Positions 32,454 through 33,121 of a stretch of DNA of 33,121 nucleotides are shown piece by piece; position 1 is the stretch's first letter; every line of letters begins with the position of its first letter. Made by a program: the position numbers and the translations under genes. Where the stretch lies: contig JBOFYV010000131.1 of assembly GCA_051654865.1 (NCBI GenBank), positions 1-33,121 of the forward strand. The letters are read 5' to 3'. This DNA is from JBOFOR01 sp051654865 (GTDB taxonomy: Bacteria > Bacillota > Clostridia > Peptostreptococcales > Peptostreptococcaceae). The notes under the pieces are model-generated. The model was given only the letters and a program-made list of their open reading frames with translations, had not been told where the DNA came from and ran no database searches.

Positions 32454-33121
32454 ATGAGAATATCAGCAGTTATACAAATTGCAAAACAATACCTTGTAGT
32501 AGGATGTTTAGCAGTAATATTATTCTTAATAGGATATTTTGTTGTATATAGAAGACTACTAAAAGGAACTAAAAAATTAAATTTAAAACAAATAACATTA
32601 ATAGCGATACTTATAATTTACGCAGGAATAGTACTAGGAGCAACCCTTGGAATTAGAAGTTCAGGGTTTGAAGAGACTAATTTTCACTTGTTTAGTTCAT
32701 ACATAGAAGCATGGAATAGTTTTTCTTTAAGGGAGTGGAGACTTTTAATTTTAAATATATTAATGTTTGTGCCATTAGGGTTCTTATTACCTTTACTTTT
32801 TAAAAAATGTGAAAATTGGTATATAACGTATGCTATAGGATTAGCTTCAACACTATTTATAGAAACAGTACAATTTATAAGTAAAAGAGGTATTTTTGAA
32901 CTTGATGATATATTAAACAATACCATAGGTTGTATGATAGGATATGGTATTGCAATGATTTTTATAATAGTATTTAAAAATAAAAATCAAAAAAATAAAA
33001 CTATCCTTACGATAGCTTATCAAATACCTATAATAATTACAGTTACAATATTTAGTGTAATATTTATAAATTATTCAAAACAAGAACTAGGTAATCTAAG
33101 TATTACTAATAGTTATAAAGT
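32454..33121 (+). CDS. VanZ-family membrane protein, cut by the window edge
   Basis: An open frame from ATG at 32454, preceded by GAGGGAG, that runs through the window end (222 codons visible). It has four or more membrane helices. The VanZ core is clear: NILMFVPLGFLLPLL, FIETVQFISKRGIFELDDILNNTIGCMIGYGI. The acidic and Asn residues of the DDxxxNxxG motif are typical. VanZ proteins raise tolerance to teicoplanin or lipoglycopeptides by an unclear mechanism, and many homologues lie outside resistance clusters. A soluble domain may follow past the edge. It is next to the YtrA-type exporter operon, which would fit an envelope-stress role. Confidence 0.9.
   Translation, partial: MRISAVIQIAKQYLVVGCLAVILFLIGYFVVYRRLLKGTKKLNLKQITLIAILIIYAGIVLGATLGIRSSGFEETNFHLFSSYIEAWNSFSLREWRLLILNILMFVPLGFLLPLLFKKCENWYITYAIGLASTLFIETVQFISKRGIFELDDILNNTIGCMIGYGIAMIFIIVFKNKNQKNKTILTIAYQIPIIITVTIFSVIFINYSKQELGNLSITNSYK

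Overview
The window comes from a very AT-rich Gram-positive anaerobe. Strong AGGAGG-type ribosome binding sites, frequent TTG/GTG starts, tightly overlapping genes, addAB rather than recBCD, methionine gamma-lyase, clostridial-type ferredoxins and a 5S rRNA of Firmicute type all fit the Clostridia. Gene content and sequence flavour suggest Peptostreptococcaceae (Clostridioides, Paraclostridium, Romboutsia and relatives). The family-level call is inference; no phylogeny was run.

Layout. 1-900: a 5S rRNA, probably the end of an rRNA operon, then two small unknown genes. 994-1780: a 2[4Fe-4S] ferredoxin overlapping a membrane Fe-S protein of NapH type. 1885-2496: an HD-domain phosphohydrolase. 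2640-14996: a long collinear block for DNA-end processing. It starts with an unusual three-gene set: an ATPase-dead AddB-like scaffold, a UvrD/AddA-like helicase without nuclease domain, and a stand-alone AddB-like Fe-S nuclease. A strong GC-richer hairpin sits before the nuclease gene. The canonical addB and addA follow with overlapping frames. 15067-15237: a 56-codon small gene. 15346-17271: an orphan sensor histidine kinase followed by a 28-bp perfect inverted repeat. 17405-22124: sbcD and sbcC, again DNA-end processing. 22125-22484: a convergent intergenic region with C-rich-loop hairpins on the minus strand, possibly small RNAs. 22485-23156 (minus): a single-domain siroheme sulfite/nitrite reductase. 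23449-24699: a CNNM/CBS/CorC transporter-like protein. 24859-26082: peptidase T. 26160-27539 (minus): a YfcE-like phosphodiesterase and NAD kinase. 27664-28860: methionine gamma-lyase. 29017 to the window end: a YtrA-type GntR repressor with two palindromic operators, an ABC ATPase and permease, a membrane-anchored extracytoplasmic protein, a two-helix membrane peptide and a VanZ-family protein cut by the window edge.

How the genes fit together. From 2640 to 14996, and again from 17405 to 22124, the window is dominated by machinery that opens and resects double-strand ends (AddAB, SbcCD). The trio upstream of addB looks like a re-cut paralogue of AddAB itself, with the AddB helicase-like half and the nuclease as separate polypeptides and only one nuclease in total. 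Together with the hairpin before the nuclease gene, this is the best candidate here for an undescribed system. The second is the pair of minus-strand hairpins with CCCCC loops downstream of the siroheme protein gene, which look like small RNAs able to pair with G-rich Shine-Dalgarno sequences. No transposase, phage gene, integrase, tRNA or CRISPR array was seen.
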